Made by a program: the position numbers and the translations under genes. From Chondrus crispus (taxonomy: Eukaryota > Rhodophyta > Florideophyceae > Gigartinales > Gigartinaceae), in NCBI RefSeq assembly GCF_000350225.1, contig NW_005178986.1:124001-188000 (forward strand): 64,000 nucleotides of DNA. Direction: 5' to 3'. The notes beneath the pieces are model-generated. The model was not told the origin of the DNA. It did no database searches and saw nothing but the letters and a program-made list of their open reading frames with translations. Positions 9,656 through 20,098 of this stretch are shown in pieces. Within the stretch, counting starts at the first letter, position 1. Each line of letters begins with the position of its first letter.

Positions 9656-10430
9656 TACTTCCCCAAAAAAAGAAATTTCATTCCTGATGTCAGGGAATGA
9701 CTTTGCATTTTTGTCGGAATACTTTTCCTCCAGCTGTCAACAGCTGGAGGACAAGTATTCCGACTCCAGAATCACCACCCTTGATCTCGCGCTTGGTTGT
9801 CGTTGTCTGGAATACTGGGACCAAACGGTGTACTCCTGCACAGAGTTCCGAACCTTCCCATTTGTAGGCCAATGGATCACCACAGACCTCATGGAGAAGG
9901 TCATCAAGAAGGTCATCCCGGACAAGTATCTGGACGACCGCACCATCTTGGTAGATGGTGACCACCTCAACTCGTCGGGCTGCTTCGTCATCGGCGGCTC
10001 GGATGGCGATGCCGGCCTCACCAGACGCAAGATCAGCATCGAAACGTACGGCGGCTGGGGCGCCCACGGCGGCGGGGCCTTCTCCAGAAAGCACCCCACC
10101 AAGGTCGACCGCTCCGCCGCCTACGCAGGCCGCTGGATCGCCAAGTCGGTCGTTGCCGCAGGCCTCCCCGACCACTGCCTTGTCCAAGTCTCGTACGGCA
10201 TCGGTATCGCCGAGCCGCTCTCCATCTTTGTTGATACCTACGGCACGGGCTCCAAGTCCGACGCCGAGATCACCGATATCGTCAAGGCCAACTTTGATCT
10301 CCGCCCGGGGCACATCATCCGCGAGCTCAACCTGCTCCGCCCCATCTACTCGAAGACCGCCGCCTACGGACACTTTGGACGCGATGACCCCGACTTCACC
10401 TGGGAGAAGCCCAAGACACTCAAGTTTTAG
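9615..10430 (+). pseudogene. S-adenosylmethionine synthetase (MAT), C-terminal fragment with damaged active-site motifs
   Basis: From about 9870 to the stop at 10430 the frame encodes the C-terminal half of methionine adenosyltransferase, which makes SAM from methionine and ATP. Visible blocks are [69 protein letters not shown] and [17 protein letters not shown]. The N-terminal half (about 220 residues, including the ATP-binding HPDK motif) is missing. The residues encoded before 9870 come from the hairpin-rich duplicated segment and do not resemble MAT. Family-conserved Gly and Asp are replaced in LTGRK (here LTRRK) and SGKDPTK (here SRKHPTK). It is therefore a decaying 5'-truncated relic; a functional copy must exist elsewhere. 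Confidence 0.85.
9713..9764. repeat. 24-bp inverted repeat, 4-base loop
   Basis: The arms 9713-9736 and 9741-9764 match at 23 of 24 positions around the loop tcaa. In copy B (12233-12279) the same stretch is only an imperfect quasi-palindrome. A shorter imperfect palindrome (about 9678-9700, TCATTCC..GGGAATGA) lies between the two big hairpins. Confidence 0.9.
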
Positions 10431-10615
10431 AGGCTTGCCGCCAGTTTTTTCCCTTTTTCCTTTGCAGGCTCTTTGGTTTTTTCTTTGTCGTTTTGCTGGC
10501 ATTTTGCTTGCTAAAAGTCTTATCCCGGGCGTCTAGCCTGCCCGCGTGATTCTCGAAGAGAGCCTGTGTTCCTTTTTTTTCTTCCTTTCCACACCCCCCT
10601 TTTCCTGTCGAAACC
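10431..10615. other. spacer after MAT relic, pyrimidine-rich
   Basis: This is a T/C-rich stretch with no gene. The polypyrimidine run at about 10572-10606 followed by CCAG near 10627 resembles a 3' splice site just ahead of the open frame of the next relic. That would fit an exon-only start for that fragment. Confidence 0.35.
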
Positions 10616-11462
10616 TCCGGCCGCCAGGACGGGGGAACTGAAGTCTCGATCACTGCTTCCGGAGATGATAGCACACCCAGCAGCGCCTCCGCCTTCGGCA
10701 GCGAGATTCACGTCATCTCGGACACTGAGATTGCCACTTTCGGGCTAGGCGAGGTGTCGGTCAAGCAAGCTGTCGGTGCGTACAAAGGACGGGAGCCCAG
10801 TGACGCGTATCTGCGGAGCCGGACCCCGTGGGATGATTTGTACACAACGTACGACTGGCAGCAGGTGACGACGACGATACAGCCGGTCAGTGCCGAGGTG
10901 ATTGAAAAAACGGTCGAACCTGTGATTGTTTCGACGACGCCGTTTAACAATACGTCGTCGCAGACGGCCACATTTGATGTCTCCGCAAGACAAGAGATGA
11001 GGAACACAGTAACATCCAGTTGGGAGCAGTCTGGGTCGCTGACGTTGTGGACAGACGATCAAGTACGAAGTAAAATTTGAGGGCATCGGCGGCGTCGGAG
11101 GGTCGACAAGCCTGTCGTTTGAATCCGGTTGGGGGGAGGGCGGGTCTGAGGCGCAGACGATTGTGGTCGGGTTGAGTTCCGGTGTGCAGGTTGAACTGGA
11201 GCCCGGGGAGTATGTGTTCTCGACTATCCGGGCCTCACGCGGGACTATGAAAGTGAGGGTGGCTTACCGTGCAACGCTGAGCGGATATGTGGCATGTAAC
11301 TACGACCCAACATTCGAGGACCATCACTTTTGGACATACGGAGTGAACAGCGTGCTTGCAGCCGAGCAACGGTCAACAGAGGTGATCGTGGAAGAAGTTT
11401 TGGACGTCGGGTTTTACTTCAACTCATATGTGGAAACTTCTGACGTGCAGCACACTGCTTAG
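10616..11462 (+). pseudogene. aerolysin-fold (ETX/MTX2-like) beta-pore-forming family relic, 5'-truncated and frameshifted
   Basis: The first part (to 11080) and second part (from about 11060 to 11462) lie in different frames with a short overlap, so a single indel near 11045-11062 has broken the gene. The first part stays open upstream to 10550 without an ATG, so the 5' end is also missing. The deduced protein is rich in alternating Thr/Ser and hydrophobic residues. It contains a Gly-rich turn and a paired EPGEY...TMKVRVAYRATL strand segment, as in the membrane-insertion domain of aerolysin-like proteins. No signal peptide is visible. In eukaryotes such proteins occur in defence or storage contexts. 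The family call is by fold pattern only. As it stands it cannot encode a full product. Confidence 0.5.
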
Positions 11463-11486
11463 GTGAATAACCAGAGACGCAATATA

Positions 11487-11864
11487 TTAAACGGACAGCA
11501 CAATGGTTGTCGTATCGTATATTTGATCCTTCGCACCTCCGTAATGTGTTGTGCTTGTCAACAAATCGGTTGCAACTGAGTAAGGATCTACAGAATACGT
11601 AGCCAACGAATAATAACGGTGTTTCTTCTCGGCCAGAGCAAGTAAATTGTTGCGGTTCATCGAAGGAGCTCGGATCTTCACCATCCAGGGGAGGGAGCTG
11701 TGAGACACTTTGTCCACCAGCGTAGTACTATCCCTGTGCAAATGCATGTTTGTAATACGTGTCGGGCCCGATTGCAACATGCTGCCGGGGCTCACGATCC
11801 AGGAGTGTTCGCTTGAAACCACCATTGACGCCGGGCATTCGCCGCAGTTTCGCAGGTGCTGCAC
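11487..11864 (-). CDS. uncertain small reading frame, unknown product
   Basis: This is an open frame of 125 residues, convergent with the aerolysin-fold relic and ending 25 bases from its stop. The C-terminal 70 residues (from LPWMVKIRAPSMNRNN) have protein-like composition. I recognise no family, and no promoter or homologous copy is visible in the window. It may be a further gene relic or chance. Confidence 0.2.
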   Translation of the reverse strand: MQHLRNCGECPASMVVSSEHSWIVSPGSMLQSGPTRITNMHLHRDSTTLVDKVSHSSLPWMVKIRAPSMNRNNLLALAEKKHRYYSLATYSVDPYSVATDLLTSTTHYGGAKDQIYDTTTIVLSV

Positions 11865-12011
11865 TGAAGCTTGCTTTCGGAATCAATACCTCGCAGATCA
11901 CCTCGGAAGCCCTTTCTGTCCCCCACACCCGACAAGAGCCCGTTTTCTACCCTCATGACAGTCCGCTCTATAGAGCATGTCACACCATCCAGTTGTTTCC
12001 AGTTGTAAATA

Positions 12012-12285
12012 AAGGTGCAGCTGGCTCCTCTTGAGTCCTTCTGTTTCTCCAGCCTGAAGCGAAAATTGTTCATTGCTGTGATCCACATTGCTGTGACCCA
12101 CATTGCTGTGATACACATTGTTTTTTAGCTGTACACAGTATGATTGGTCAAATGCACGGCATCTATGACGTGGCCCACCCCCACCAGCGCTTCCCAAAAA
12201 ATGCAACTTCATTCCCTGACGTGCATTTTTTCGGAATACTAACTACCCCTCCAACCGTCAACAGCTGGAGGACAAGTATCCCCGC
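12012..12285 (+). repeat. duplicated segment, copy B
   Basis: This is the second copy of the segment at 9465-9770. It keeps the ATTGGTCAAATGCACG block and the CAGCTGGAGGACAAGTAT block but has only imperfect palindromes where copy A has long hairpins. It differs further by a threefold 15-bp tandem repeat. It is followed by a C-rich leader and a GC-rich reading frame, so it may act as a promoter/leader. Confidence 0.7.
12071..12120 (+). repeat. 15-bp tandem repeat, three full units plus 5 bases
   Basis: The units CATTGCTGTGATCCA, CATTGCTGTGACCCA and CATTGCTGTGATACA follow directly, then CATTG. Copy A of the duplicated segment has a single unit, so the expansion occurred in copy B after the duplication. 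Confidence 0.9.
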
Positions 12286-12335
12286 CCTCTCCCCACATAC
12301 CGCACAGACCTTACACACACAACTGCTGCAGATAG

Positions 12336-13007
12336 ATGCCCCGCCCTCATCCCGCTCTCCCCATCCCCCCCACCTTCACCATGTCCACCTCCCCCCTTCC
12401 CCCTCCCAAACCCAGATACTTACCGCAAACTATACCGCCTCCCCTTTGTTTTCCGTCCTCCCTTACCCCTACCCCGCCCCGCTCCGCCCCACTGCTCCCT
12501 ATGTCCACCTCCGCCTCCAAGCCCGGCCGCCGCCCCGTCTCCACCTTGCACGGCCCCGCCGCGGCCGTCGCCCCTGCTGATCCCACCGTCACTACGGATC
12601 CCACCGTCGCTGCCGATCCCACCGTCCCCTGTAACTCCTGCCGCGGCCGCCACATCACGCCACAGCCACCCGTGCCCGTCGCCCTGTCCGGCGCCGCGGC
12701 CGCGTCGGCCGCGCCGGCCGCGCCGGCCGACGACGACGGCGCCGCCTATGAAGCGCGCACGGCCGCGCGCATCTCGTGCACAGGCATCGTCGAGCGTAGC
12801 GCCTCGCCGGCCGTCATCTCGGCGGCGTGCCAGCTGCACCTGTCGCTCAAGCCGCGCCCGCCGTCGACGCTTGAGCCGCTGCCGCCGCACCCTACCACCT
12901 CCGCCAGGGCGGCTTTCGCAACCCGTGGGACTCGGCTTTCAAGGACGGCGGCTTGTACACATCGTGCCTCACGGTTGTCGGGGCAACTGCCGCAGATCTC
13001 AGCGTAA
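12336..13007 (+). CDS. uncertain GC-rich reading frame, Ala/Pro-rich; possible gene relic
   Basis: This is an open frame of up to 223 residues behind copy B of the duplicated segment. A second possible start at 12501 (MSTSASKPGRRPV) gives a plastid-targeting-like N-terminus. The sequence is dominated by Ala, Pro and Arg and the opposite strand is also open, so chance is a real possibility. In the neighbouring frame at 12902-13073 a short GGFRNPWDSA motif resembles the N-terminal motif of metallo-beta-lactamase-fold phospholipases of the NAPE-PLD group. It may be a frameshifted relic of such a gene. Confidence 0.25.
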   Translation: MPRPHPALPIPPTFTMSTSPLPPPKPRYLPQTIPPPLCFPSSLTPTPPRSAPLLPMSTSASKPGRRPVSTLHGPAAAVAPADPTVTTDPTVAADPTVPCNSCRGRHITPQPPVPVALSGAAAASAAPAAPADDDGAAYEARTAARISCTGIVERSASPAVISAACQLHLSLKPRPPSTLEPLPPHPTTSARAAFATRGTRLSRTAACTHRASRLSGQLPQISA

Positions 13008-13326
13008 AACGACAAGCGAGCTTACATAGGCTACACACTATCCCAGCACCAGGTCCAAACTCGGGTCCCAGTTGATTGTTCTTGACAAGCCCATTCACGT
13101 CATTCAACATGGCGATTCGACAGTTGTTCGACTGAGCGTAGATGGTGCTTGTGCTCGCGAATACCGTCTTTCCGATGATCTTTCAAGCATTCGTGTGACC
13201 TTGCGGATGCTGGGTCGCGTCTGACCAGCCGACCCGCGGCAAAAGGATCGGCACACGACGGGATGCAAGTTTTGTACAAAACTGGGTGACGGTGATGCTT
13301 GGCTAGTTGAGGTAAACAAATGTTCA

Positions 13327-13962
13327 TTATGATCTTCTTTGCGCTATGCGCTCTTTTCTCAGCGAACGCAAAGTATATTTCCTAAATCCCTGCAAGTCGC
13401 TCGCAATGGCGCTCTCCACAAACGTGTTAACAAAGCCCGACTGCATGACGACTGCGAGCAACGAAGCGATGTCATAATCCACGGTCATGACGACCTTTGT
13501 CATCTCCTGCTCAACCTGGACGAACTCGACGGCGCCGACATGGTTGAGCCCTGACACGGAGCGCCATCGGATGGTGCGCGCGTCGGGCGGGCCGAGCGCG
13601 TCCTCGCCGGGGGGCAGAACGCCCTCGTCCCCGTCCTCGTCCTCGTCGCGCGCGCGCCATGAGGGGCGGATGCCGTTCCAGGAGAAGACCCACTCGGAAA
13701 ACGCAGGGTCCTCGGCGTCGCGCGTCACGGACTCGAGCGTGGAAGACCAGGCCGGCATCCGCGACAGGTCCGAGAACAGCAGGTGGCAGAAGTCCCCCGG
13801 CGCCTCCACGGACACCGGCACCGACACGCGCACCACCTTGGCAGACGGCGTGCAGCGCCGGAATTGGCGCGCGTAAGCGGACGCGCGGCGCAAGGGCCGC
13901 GCGGCGCCGCGCAGCGGCGCGGCTAGTGCGAACGCGGGCTGCAGGGCGGTTGCGCGCGCCAT
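13327..13962 (-). CDS. START/SRPBCC-like (polyketide cyclase/dehydrase-type) protein, probably plastid-targeted
   Basis: This is an intact intronless frame of 211 residues. The N-terminus (MARATALQPAFALAAPL then Arg-rich) lacks acidic residues, as in plastid transit peptides. From about residue 45 the sequence VRVSVPVSVEAPGDFCHLLFSDLSR and MPAWSSTLESV matches the first strand and helices of the SRPBCC helix-grip fold. WRSVSGLNHVGAVEFVQ and TKVVMTVDYD follow, and the long C-terminal helix ends in SDLQGFRKYTLRSL. Cyanobacteria and algal plastids have such proteins, whose ligands are mostly unknown. An acidic insert (DEDEDGDEG) lies around residue 108. It is the best-supported host gene of the left half of the window. 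Confidence 0.75.
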   Translation of the reverse strand: MARATALQPAFALAAPLRGAARPLRRASAYARQFRRCTPSAKVVRVSVPVSVEAPGDFCHLLFSDLSRMPAWSSTLESVTRDAEDPAFSEWVFSWNGIRPSWRARDEDEDGDEGVLPPGEDALGPPDARTIRWRSVSGLNHVGAVEFVQVEQEMTKVVMTVDYDIASLLAVVMQSGFVNTFVESAIASDLQGFRKYTLRSLRKERIAQRRS

Positions 13963-14680
13963 GTTTTGCAGGGGGTGAGGGTGCTGGTACAGCGGCGCGT
14001 AGGGGCTTTGTACACTACTCTACGGCGAGGAGGAATGTCAGTGGAAAAGGATGAAAGGGGCGGAGGCACGTGAGAAGGCGGAGTGAATGCACAACCTCTG
14101 ACGTTCCGTCGAGCGATGGCGGACTACGGAGTGTCGTGGAGGCAGGTATGCTCTCAGGAAATGTGAGGGTATCACAGGGTCCTCTTCCATCTCGTTGCCA
14201 GGTTTTCGGCACCAGCACAAGACGACATGGTTGATCCGTTTAAGGCGCTGGTTCCGATGGATGCCGGGGAGTTTAGGAAGGATGGCATGGGGTGTGGGTG
14301 GTGGAAGTGGGGAGCGCATGATTGGGGTTTGGGGGTTGACGTCTGCTGCAGATCTTCGAAATACTGTATAGTTACTTGTACAGCATACTGCTGTGTTTCT
14401 GTATGGTCGATGACAGCCGTGATTGGTCAGTTACTATCCTTTGCAACTAGTCGACCAACCAAATAGCATATCAGCCATTTTAAGAAAACGGTCGGCAATC
14501 GGCAATTGGTCGGTGAACCAGTGCGCAATCGACCAGATATTATTCCATGCAGATAGATACAAATTAATCATGTAAAATATCCTGAACCATTAGCCAACCA
14601 ATCGCTTTTACATCAACCAATCATCCGCCAATAAATGACCAGCACCAACCATTACTGGACCACCAGATCTGCTAGGGGGA
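13963..14680. other. gene-free stretch upstream of the START-like gene
   Basis: It probably contains the promoter of the minus-strand START-like gene near 13963-14150. The part from 14500 to 14660 is AT-rich with several dispersed CCAAT/ATTGG-like short motifs. It ends abruptly at the truncated border of gypsy copy 2 (14681). No coding region is supported. Confidence 0.4.
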
Positions 14681-14995
14681 CCTAGGCCGCAATATCCCGT
14701 CAAGAAGCACGGATTGGTTTGCTATCATTGTTATGAAAAGGGGCACGCCGCACCAACGTGCATACTTTCCCTCCGGGAAATGCATCGAGTTTTGGAAAAT
14801 TATGATGCGTTGTCTCCGATGGAGAGGTTAGGAATACCATCGACGAGCTACCTGAGAGTCAAGAATGGGTTCGATTCGCAGACGGCGAGCACGCCGAGTG
14901 CTTCAACGCCGAGGCCGAACCAACCCTTCAGAGGGCCTGCCGCGGGGCCCGCGTCGTTGGACGTGAGAAGGGTCCCGCAGCGGCAGGAAAACTAG
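14681..14995 (+). pseudogene. gag 3' end, gypsy family 1 copy 2
   Basis: Only the last roughly 100 codons remain. They contain the CCHC knuckle CYHCYEKGHAAPTC and a Pro/Ser-rich tail ending RQEN with stop TAG at 14993-14995. The end overlaps the -1 pol frame as in the other copies. Confidence 0.85.
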
Positions 14996-15062
14996 AGAGG
15001 GGAATCTCGCGTGAGCCGCGAGAGGTACAGAGTCGACGTACTGTGCCCGGGGCTCAGCCCCG
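14986..15062 (+). promoter_or_regulatory. putative -1 frameshift site, copy 2
   Basis: GGAAAAC (14986-14992) directly precedes the gag stop, and the same three hairpins follow. In the second stem the left arm reads GGTACAG instead of GGCACAG, turning a C:G pair into a U:G pair, so the stem is preserved. The first hairpin differs only in its loop. Confidence 0.6.
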
Positions 15063-18000
15063 TTCCCCGTTTCTAAACGAAACATTTGGCCCCGATGAGG
15101 AGGTTGATGGGTGGATGGATAAGCCCAAGGGGCCAGCTCAAGTCAAGAAAATTTTGAGCCGAGCCAGAGATCATCCGTTGGAAGAAGTTCGAAGACCCTG
15201 GTATAGGGTTAAGCGAAGGGAGTGTTCCGAGAAGATTTTGGTTCTTGCGCGAAAAAACTATAAAGTTTACGCGGACATTGGACCAACGGTTGGATTGATG
15301 AGCCGGGTGTTGTCTGTATTAGACACCGGCGCAGGACCAAACCTTGTGCGAAGATCGGAACTCCCGGCTGGAATGGAATCTCTAGTGTCCTACGGACCGA
15401 CCCAAGACATTGGCGACGCGAATAACAGGCCACTCCAGACTCTCGGAACCATCAAGATGCCCGTGAGACTTGAACGATTTGTGGCCGCCGCCGATTTTAT
15501 TGTGTGCGAAAAGCTCGCGGTCCCGCTAATTCTAGGCGCGGACTACTGTGACCGGTTTGTGGAAGCAATTTATCCAAGGAAGAAAACGGTTGAGTTGGCG
15601 GATTTCTCGGAGGTTCCGATAGTTAGGCGGTTCTCGACGAGAAAAGGGAAGAAGAATCTCGTCGCGGGAGAGGACGAGAATGATGGAAAGGTGGAGAGAA
15701 TTTCCCCTAACGTAAAAGTGGCAAGAGCCACGACTATCGAGCCAGGGACGCAACGCGTCGTGGAATGTACCTCGAAGAGGGCGGGCTTGGTTGTGGTTCA
15801 GCCGTACTCGTCGTTGTACGAAAGGCTCGGGTTGACGTGCACGAATGGTGTCGTTCAGGTTGAGCCTGACAGGCCATTTCGTTTACTCGTTGCGAATTTT
15901 AGGACGTACCCAGTCAGGGTGCAAAAAGGACAGGTGGTGGCAGAATTATTGCCGCATCCAAAAGCCGCGCTCGAGGGCGAAACCACCATTGGTGAAGTTC
16001 TCGGAATTCAAGAAAGGAAGAAGGAAAATTTTCCTAATTCCCCCAAGGCGCCTACGGGCGAGACAAGATGCGAACTGTCGGATCAAGGCCGCGAGGACCA
16101 GCCAGAAGAACGGTCGGCAGGGCTCTCCGCGTCGGCATCTACGAAGCCGCAACGCAGGATTGAGCCGCCACCGCCGGACGTGGAGGACCTCGACCTGAGC
16201 CACGTGCCGGACCGGCTGTGCGAGCAGTTCCGTCGGATGTTGAAGAAGTATTCAAGGATGTGGGATGGGACGCTTGCTGAAATTAACACCACAGTCCATC
16301 GGATCGAGTTGATCCCCGAGACTCGTCCCATCGCACAAGCCCCATATCGGGCCGGGCCTAAAGGCCGCGAAGTAGAAGATGCAGAGGTGCAGAAGATGTT
16401 GGAGGCAGGAGTGATAGAACCAGCGCAGTCAGAATGGGGGTCGCCCGTGTTGTTGGTGCCCAAGCCGGACGGGTCAATGCGTTTTTGCGTAGACTACCGC
16501 AGGCTGAACGCAGTGACGGTGAAGGACACGTACCCCTTACCGCTTATGGATGAGTGTCTAGACTCGCTTGGTGACACCAAGGTTTTCTCCGCGTTGGATG
16601 CGATCTCGGGATATTGGCAGATGCCCATACCTGAGCGCGACCGCGACAAGACCGCATTTTCGTGTCACTCAAGTCTGTATCGCTTCTCAAGAATGCCCTT
16701 CGGGCTAACTAACGCGCCAGCGACGTTTCAGAGAGCAATGGATATCCTGCTCTCCCCGTTCCGTTGGAAATGCTGTTTGGTGTATCTGGATGACATAATA
16801 ATTTTTAGCAAGTCGTGGGAGGAGCACATCGTGCATGTGGATGAAATACTTTCCGTATTGGAAACGGCAGGTGTCAAGCTCAAGCTTCGCAAGTGCAAAT
16901 TTTTCGTGGAAAAGATCAAGTACCTGGGCCACGTCGTCCGCCCAAGTACTCTAGAAGTCGATGTCGTGCGAACCGCCGCGTTGGAACAAGTGCGGTACCC
17001 GCGAACACAGACACAGCTTAGAAGCTTCCTGGGACTTTGCAATGTCTACCGCAGGTTCGTTCCGCATTATGCGAAAATTGCGCAGCCTCTAAACCAACTG
17101 TTGAAGAAAGGACAACCGGTCCAGTTGGAAGGATTCCACGAACCGTGCAAGAAAGCTTTTCATAAGCTCAAGGACGCCATCCTGGCACCGCCGGTGTTGG
17201 CGCTGCCGAAGAAGGATCTACCCTACTCGGTAGATACCGATGCAAGCGACTATCAAATCGGCGTTGCATTATTTCAAAAACACTCGGATGCGCAACGCAA
17301 ACCCATCGGCTTCTTTTCAAGAACGTTAGCCGCAGCCGAGAGAAACTATTCGGTATCAGAAAAAGAATGTCTAGCGGTAATTTGGGCCGTACAGACTTTA
17401 AGACCATAACTATATGGCGAGCACTTCACCGTGCATACCGACCATGCCTCATTGAGGTGGTTGATGAACGTAACCGACCCCAGCGGGAGATTAATCCGAT
17501 GGAGGCTACGCCTCTCGGAATTCGATTTTGAAATCAAGTACAAAAAGGGAAAGGCTAACAGCCAGGGGGACGCTCTGTCAAGGTTGCGAACCGCAGGAGA
17601 AACCGTCGACGAAATCGACGACGAAATCCCATTCTTTATGGCCGAACCGACCGAGGGTACAGTGGAGGACGAGGAAAGTTTAGACGCGATAGACGACATC
17701 CTCGCTCTTGAGGGGAGACCGCCCCTGATCGCCTCGATCAATTCCAATCTGTCACTCCGGAGGAGCTCATTCGCGAGCAAGCCGTCGACCCCTTCTGCAA
17801 TCGCATCAAGGAAGAAATGGACGCCGGAAAGGTGACAACGTTCAGCGTGGAGACCGAGGAACTCGAAGGAACTGTATGCCGTACCGCGGCAGAGTTTGTA
17901 CAAGTGGTAATACCACAATCATTAAGGGACCGCGTCCTAGGGTTGAGCCACTACGCAAAATTGGCAGGCCACCCGGGAGGCAGGAAACTTTACAAGACAT

Positions 18001-19448
18001 TGAGAAGATATTTCTATTGGCCTACGATGGCCCTAGACTGCTACGCAGTCGCGACGAATTGCGCCGCATGTGCGCGGGAAAGGGTGAAGTTAAGAAAAAA
18101 CACGAAGGAAATCAAGCTGTTCACGCCCAAAGCGCCGCTGGAATTTGTCGCCATCGACATACTCGGCGAGTTAATTACAACTAAACGAGGGAATCGGTAT
18201 ATTCTCGTGATCAGCGATCGATACTCGAAAGTGGTACGAACCGTACCGTTGAAGAAGATATCAGCTGCGCACATCGCACAAGCCCTCGTTCACCATTGGG
18301 TATTCGTGTACGGACCGCCGGCCCAGCTGCTGTCCGACAATGGAACACAGTTCACGGCCCGGTTCTTTCCGAACGTCTGCCGAATTCTCGGCATACGCAA
18401 TGTGTTCACGACTACGTACCACCCACAAGCCAACGGCCAAGTTGAGAGGTTTAACCGCACGCTGACTTCCGCGTTGCGAAAATATGTTGGAGAGCATCCC
18501 AAGGACTGGGACCTATTTAGCGACGCTGTGACGTTCGCATACAACACGCAAGTTCATCGAACTACGAACATCGCGCCCTTCGAGTTGGTGTTAGCTCGGG
18601 CGCCGAGAAGCATTGCGTTACAAGCGCAGCCAAGTTTGGAAGGATTTAGCTCGAATCGAGCGTATTACCTGAAATGGCAGTCGTGGTTGGAAAGCCGGAG
18701 GAAAGGCGCTGATAAGAGCCTGCGAAAAGGACAAGCGCGCTACAAGCGAAACTTTGACGCAAGGCTTCGCAAACCGAAGTGTGACATCCCTTCAGGATCC
18801 TACGTTTTCCTCCGGAAGGAACAGGGGACCGCAACAGAACCTAGACACAAGCTGGCACAAGTTGCCACGGGACCGTATGCAGTCAAGAAATCAGATAAGA
18901 ACACGGTTGTCATCGCCATCGGCGACCAAGAAGAGCGCGTGTCGAGAGATAGAGTCGAATTAGCCCCTAGTCCCATGGACTACATGCCGATATCAGGCCT
19001 ACGACAGGCTCTACAGTTCCTCAGCGGACGCGAGGGGAATCCAGAACGCGACGCGATGGAGAATGAGGAAGGTCCTCCCACGCGAGCGCAGATGTTAGAG
19101 GACGAGGAAGATGTTGTCAGTCGAAACCCGTCAGCGGAGGTACCGCAAGACCTACGGAGGACAAGTAATTCAGAAGAGTTGGAGGAGTCGGAGAATCTTC
19201 AGGAGGGGGAAGAAATTAACCCCAGACGCGAGGAAGAAAATGAGAATGCCGAGTACGTGATAGAAAAGATCATCGATCACGGGTATCAAGACGAGGAATT
19301 AGTCCTCAGGGTGAAATGGTATGGGTATGAGACGAAGGACGCGACGTGGGAACCAGTCGCGCAATTACCGCGCAGCGCCGTGGTGAGATATTTCCGAAGG
19401 AAGAAGTTATCCTTGCCGCCGCAAGTTGGACGCGCCCAAGCAGGGTAA
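15043..19448 (+). pseudogene. pol: Pol polyprotein with complete integrase and chromodomain, gypsy copy 2, two disabling lesions
   Basis: Protease (LDTGAG), reverse transcriptase (YLDD) and the start of RNase H are read to 17409. There TATCTATAT of copy 1 is changed to TAACTATAT, making a stop. The frame reopens (17431-17835), and a one-base deletion near 17713-17718 shifts it to the frame 17817-19448. The last frame gives the integrase zinc region (CAAC), all three catalytic acids (AIDIL, LSDNGTQFTA, NGQVERFNRTL) and an acidic linker. A chromodomain (YVIEKIIDHGYQDEELVLRV, WYGYETKDATWEP) encoded at about 19252-19420 completes it. Chromodomains mark the chromovirus branch and direct integration to modified chromatin. 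Confidence 0.9.
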
Positions 19449-20098
19449 CACCCGTTGGGATGTCGTCAAGTTGGAATTGGTACTTTGAGACGCGGCGCGG
19501 AGACAGGGAAGAGTGGTGCTCACAGGAGTCGGGACAGCAGAGAGTAAGGAGATGGAGAGAAGAAGTGAGATAGTCAATTCTCCCTTGACCGCTGCACATG
19601 CAGAGAGCAGCGAGTGTCGCCCTCCAAAGAAATGGAGGAGTTACTGTAGTCTCCGGTGTAGATAATACGCAAATTACGTATGATCACGCGTCGCGGTCGT
19701 GCCCACGTGATATGACGTTTGGATCAGTGATCCGCCCCGGTCCAATTTGATTTGATGAAAATTTTATGGGGCATTTTAAGAATGGACAAACGGACAATTG
19801 TCGCACGGGAAAATGCGAAACACAGAAGTAGAAGTGCAGTGTGAATTTTAACGAAAGTTAAGGGAACGGTACCGCTGGTCGAAAGTACAGGACGTGGAGA
19901 TATTCGCAAAGTCAAGTTCGAGCACCTGCGACGGGCTGCAACACGCCACCGACGCCGCCCATGCTCCGACTGAGTCGCAAGGAAGTCCTGATGGGAACGC
20001 CGATGACGTACAGCAGTCGTGCGCGCGGTACCACCTCTAACGGGTTTCTGATTTTCCTTTGTCATCAATGTTTTTGTTTTGTTTGTATCGCTCAACAG

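Larger units (their letters stand above)
9465..9770 (+). repeat. duplicated segment, copy A (hairpin-rich)
   Basis: This segment shares long blocks with 12012-12285: AAGGTGCAG.TGGCTC, CCTCCAGCCTGAAGCGAAAA.TGTTCATTGCTGTG (partly), TTGTTTTTTAGCTGTACA, GTATGATTGGTCAAATGCACG and CAGCTGGAGGACAAGTAT. It includes an ATTGG (inverted CCAAT) box, so it may be a duplicated promoter. Copy A carries two perfect or near-perfect long hairpins that copy B lacks. Confidence 0.7.

Noticed and set aside
9690..10502. 270-codon minus-strand frame opposite the SAM synthetase relic
   Set aside because: It is the antisense shadow of a GC-rich coding region; the plus strand shows clear MAT motifs.
12420..12890. Arg/Gly-rich minus-strand frame of 156 codons
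   Set aside because: All frames are open here because of very high GC content. It is low-complexity and has no motif.
12902..13073. NAPE-PLD-like metallo-beta-lactamase hydrolase gene
   Set aside because: Only a short GGFRNPWDSA-like motif supports it. No HxHxDH metal-binding motif was found, so it is not called as a feature of its own.
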